From JACDBZ01 sp035540715 (lineage in GTDB: Bacteria > Chloroflexota > Limnocylindria > QHBO01), in contig DATLGA010000041.1 of assembly GCA_035540715.1 (NCBI GenBank), positions 1 through 64,000 of the forward strand: a stretch of 64,000 nt of DNA, written 5' to 3'. Positions 61,494 to 64,000 of this stretch are shown piece by piece. Each line of letters starts with the position of its first letter. Position 1 is the stretch's first letter. The notes under the pieces were generated by a model. It was not told where the DNA came from. It worked only from the letters and a program-made list of their open reading frames with translations, and did not search any database. A program made the translations under genes and the position numbers.

Positions 61494-63920
61494 GTGGCCA
61501 CCCGCCGACGCACGAGCACCACCCGCCGCCGAACGACGCGGCGCCGTCGCCAGCCGGCACCGTTCGTCGTGAGCGGCCGCTTCCTCAGGGAGGCGCTGGC
61601 CCTGATCCTCCTCTTCCTCGCGATCATCAGCGTCATCGCGCTCTTCGCGCCGGACTCCGGCGCCATCGTGCGGCCCTGGCACGGCGTGCTGTCGACCCTC
61701 CTCGGATGGGGGATCGCGTTCGCCGCCCCGCTGCTCGTCGGGTTCGCCGTGATGCTGTGGATGAAGACGATGCCCGCCGAGCGGTGGATGGCCGCGACCG
61801 GGGCCGCTGTCTTCGCGGTGGCGCTGCTCGGGATGTTCCACCTCGCGGTCGGCGGCGGCGCGGAGGCGGTCGAGACCGGTCAGGGCGGGGGAGCGATCGG
61901 CTTCGCGGTGAGCGCGCTGCTGACCGGAGCGATGGGCCCGGCCGGCGCCTGGGTGGTGCTCGTCCTGCTCGCCGCAGTCGGCCTGCTCCTGTACTTCAAT
62001 ATGACCATCGGCGACCTGGTTGCCGCGTACCTCGCCGGACGAGACGAGCGCCACGCCCAGGAGGCCGAGGCGGCCCGGCGGGCCGCGGCGAGCAGGCGAG
62101 GCCGTGCCGCAGAGGTGCCGGCAGGCGCGACCGCGAGCACCGAGGCCGAGCCGCGCACCGGGCTCATCGACCGCATGCGCGATCGCCTGGCTGGCGGCGC
62201 AGACGCGGACGACGAGCCGCCGCTCATCGTCCGACGGGAGCGTCCGGCCACCAACGGCGCCGGCGCGCGAGCCGTCGCCGCCCCGGTTCCGGTCCCAGCG
62301 CCGGTCGGTCCGGTCGGTGAACCCGGCGTGGACGAGGACGGCGCTGCGGGCGACTCGGAGGCGCGACCGGCATCGTCGGGGGAGCTCGAAGAGGGCGAGC
62401 AGCTCCATCTCGCCCAGGCCGCCGCCGACGAGGCCGCCGATGCCGCACTCGAGTCGGCCGAGCGCAGCTGGGACCTGCCGTCGCTCGAGCTGCTGGCCGA
62501 TGCGCCCGAGTCGTCGGCCGCCCAGCTCGACCTGTCGGCCAAGGGCAAGCGGATCCGCGAGACGCTGGCTCACTTCGGCATCGGCGTCAAGGTGGCCCGC
62601 ATCCAGGAGGGCCCGGTCGTCACCCAGTATGCCCTCGAGGTGGATCCGGGCATCAAGCTGAGCCGGATCGAGGGGCTCGCCGACAACCTCGCGCTGGCGC
62701 TCTCGGCACGGAGCATCCGGATCGAGGCACCGATTCCGGGCGAGCCGTACGTCGGCGTCGAGATCCCGAATGCGGCCTTCGACCTCGTCACGCTCAAGGA
62801 GGTGCTCGCGAGCCGCAACTTCGCCCAGATGAGCGAGCGCTCGAAGCTCGCCTTCGCGCTCGGGCAGGACGTCGCCGGCCAGCCGTTCAGCGCCGACCTC
62901 GCGAAGATGCCGCACCTGCTGATCGCCGGCGCGACCGGGTCCGGGAAGAGCGTCTGCGTGAACGCGATCATCGACAGCTTCCTCATGAACGCGTCGCCGG
63001 CCGAGGTCAAGCTCATCCTCATCGATCCCAAGCGCGTCGAGCTGGCGCAGTACAAGGGCATCCCGCACCTGCTGACCGAGGTCATCGTCGAGCCCGACAA
63101 GGCGGTGAACGCGCTGAAGTGGACGGTCGGGACGATGGAGAGCCGATACGCCGAGTTCGCCTCGCGCGGCGTGCGGAACATCGCCGGCTACAACGAGGCG
63201 CTGCGTCCCGGTCAGCCGCGCATGCCGTACGTCGTCGTCGTCATCGACGAGCTTGCCGACCTCATGATGGTCTCGGCCTACGAAGTCGAAGCCACGATCA
63301 CCCGCATCGCGCAGCTCGCGCGCGCGACGGGCATCCACCTCGTGGTCGCCACACAGCGACCGTCGGTCCAGGTCATCACCGGCCTCATCAAGGCGAACAT
63401 CCCGTCGCGCATCGCGTTCGCGATGACGTCGGGGGTCGACTCGCGCACGATCCTCGACACGACCGGCGCGGAGGATCTCCTCGGCCGCGGCGACATGCTC
63501 TACCAGCCGATCGACGCGCCGCGTGCGGTGCGCCTCCAGGGCGTGCTCGTGACGGACCCCGAGATCGAGGCGGTCGCGCGCCACTGGCGCGCGCAGGGCG
63601 GAGCGCAGTACCGGCCGGAGATCACGGCCCCGAAGCGTGACGGCAAGGCGGGCGGCCGGCCCGGTGAGGAGGACGAGGACGATGACGCCGATGCCCTCCT
63701 CGGCCAGGCCGTCGACATCGTGCGACGATCCGACAAGGCATCGGCGTCGCTGCTCCAGCGCCGGCTGCGCATCGGCTACGCGCGTGCCGCGCGGATCCTG
63801 GACCAGATGGAGGACCGGGGCATCGTCGGGCCCGCGGACGGCAGCCGCTTCCGCGAGGTCCTCGTGACGAGCGACGGGTGGGGAGGTGACCTCGCTCCGG
63901 ACGAGGACGAGGAGGCGTGA
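61494..63920 (+). CDS. ftsK: DNA translocase FtsK/SpoIIIE
   Basis: FtsK pumps DNA at the division septum. The 808-aa protein has a basic N-terminus, four membrane helices (about 33-185), a short charged linker, an alpha domain (HFGIGVKVARIQEGPVVTQY), the motor with GATGSGKSVCVNAII (about 480) and VVVIDELADLMM, and a C-terminal winged-helix gamma domain (ASLLQRRLRIGYARAARILDQMEDRGIVGP). GTG start. GTGA overlap with the next gene. Confidence 0.96.
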   Translation: MATRRRTSTTRRRTTRRRRQPAPFVVSGRFLREALALILLFLAIISVIALFAPDSGAIVRPWHGVLSTLLGWGIAFAAPLLVGFAVMLWMKTMPAERWMAATGAAVFAVALLGMFHLAVGGGAEAVETGQGGGAIGFAVSALLTGAMGPAGAWVVLVLLAAVGLLLYFNMTIGDLVAAYLAGRDERHAQEAEAARRAAASRRGRAAEVPAGATASTEAEPRTGLIDRMRDRLAGGADADDEPPLIVRRERPATNGAGARAVAAPVPVPAPVGPVGEPGVDEDGAAGDSEARPASSGELEEGEQLHLAQAAADEAADAALESAERSWDLPSLELLADAPESSAAQLDLSAKGKRIRETLAHFGIGVKVARIQEGPVVTQYALEVDPGIKLSRIEGLADNLALALSARSIRIEAPIPGEPYVGVEIPNAAFDLVTLKEVLASRNFAQMSERSKLAFALGQDVAGQPFSADLAKMPHLLIAGATGSGKSVCVNAIIDSFLMNASPAEVKLILIDPKRVELAQYKGIPHLLTEVIVEPDKAVNALKWTVGTMESRYAEFASRGVRNIAGYNEALRPGQPRMPYVVVVIDELADLMMVSAYEVEATITRIAQLARATGIHLVVATQRPSVQVITGLIKANIPSRIAFAMTSGVDSRTILDTTGAEDLLGRGDMLYQPIDAPRAVRLQGVLVTDPEIEAVARHWRAQGGAQYRPEITAPKRDGKAGGRPGEEDEDDDADALLGQAVDIVRRSDKASASLLQRRLRIGYARAARILDQMEDRGIVGPADGSRFREVLVTSDGWGGDLAPDEDEEA

Positions 63921-64000
63921 CCGAGCAGGGGCCGCATCGGCTCGGCGAGGTGCTGCGGGAGGCCCGTGAAGCCAAAGGGGTCGATCTCGTCCGCGTGGAG
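63917..64000 (+). CDS. HTH protein (RodZ-like), truncated by the window end
   Basis: Twenty-eight codons are visible, with GTG overlapping the ftsK stop. The peptide HRLGEVLREAREAKGVDLVRVE matches the N-terminal helix-turn-helix of RodZ/YmfM proteins, which often follow ftsK. The rest lies outside the window. Confidence 0.65.
   Translation, partial: MTEQGPHRLGEVLREAREAKGVDLVRVE

Noticed and set aside
59562..63584. Open frame of 1340 codons on the minus strand across udg, RNase J and ftsK
   Set aside because: It is antisense to three clear genes, has no recognisable domain and an Arg/Asp/Ala-rich composition typical of shadow frames in GC-rich DNA.

Overview
This is 64 kb of a high-GC (roughly 70%), very compact bacterial chromosome. 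It is almost entirely housekeeping genes. There are no insertion sequences, prophage genes, CRISPR arrays or rRNA. The gene set points to a monoderm bacterium: RNase J, a T-box leader on ileS, and no bamA/lpx genes behind dxr-rseP. The protein sequences and the coaD / coiled-coil / DUF177-rpmF-plsX order look most like Chloroflexota (for example a Limnocylindria-type lineage). That placement is an inference from family resemblance only; high-GC actinobacteria are the main alternative.

Layout. 1-1.6 kb: tRNA-Leu(UAA), a small ORF and a CpaE-like ATPase on the minus strand. 1.8-3.1 kb: rpsF-ssb-rpsR. 3.1-8.1 kb: a yybP-ykoY-type (Mn2+) riboswitch with terC, then ilvE, a membrane glycosyltransferase and a 4-TM partner. 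8.1-17.6 kb: T-box leader-ileS, then lspA-rluD-gmk-priA-def-fmt in overlapping order. 17.6-23.2 kb: a BON protein (minus), a YugP peptidase, rlmN-rpe-glycosidase-like lipoprotein-dtd, and rpmB (minus). 23.3-34.8 kb: recG-rsmD-coaD-coiled-coil protein-DUF177, then rpmF-plsX-nusB-acpP-rnc-smc-ftsY. 34.8-42.3 kb: ffh-DUF3352-rpsP-khpA-rimM-trmD, rplS, rnhB, yraN, and a LysM/transglycosylase gene (minus). 42.4-49.4 kb: rpsB-tsf-pyrH-frr-uppS-cdsA-dxr-rseP. 49.4-56.0 kb: nusA-ylxR-infB-rbfA-nrnA-truB-ribF. 56.0-64 kb: rpsO, pnp, udg, RNase J, ftsK and the start of an HTH (RodZ-like) gene.

Most neighbours overlap by 1-4 bases (ATGA, GTGA, TGATG), implying translational coupling. Promoters stand out as TATACT/TATAAT-like -10 boxes. 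Four genes have a -10-like hexamer exactly 6 nt upstream of the start codon and no Shine-Dalgarno sequence, the signature of leaderless mRNAs.

The most striking item is polynucleotide phosphorylase (56493-59102). A complete DEDDh (DnaQ-type) 3'-5' exonuclease domain, with all five catalytic residues, is inserted into its helical linker, so one polypeptide appears to combine a phosphorolytic and a hydrolytic exonuclease. Two other nucleases in the window look degenerate: RNase III lacks one active-site Asp, and RNase HII lacks the catalytic Glu and the GRG motif. Other notable points are apparent ACG start codons, an intrinsic terminator in the nusA leader, a perfect AT-rich inverted repeat upstream of it, and a clamp-binding motif at the C-terminus of the uracil-DNA glycosylase.
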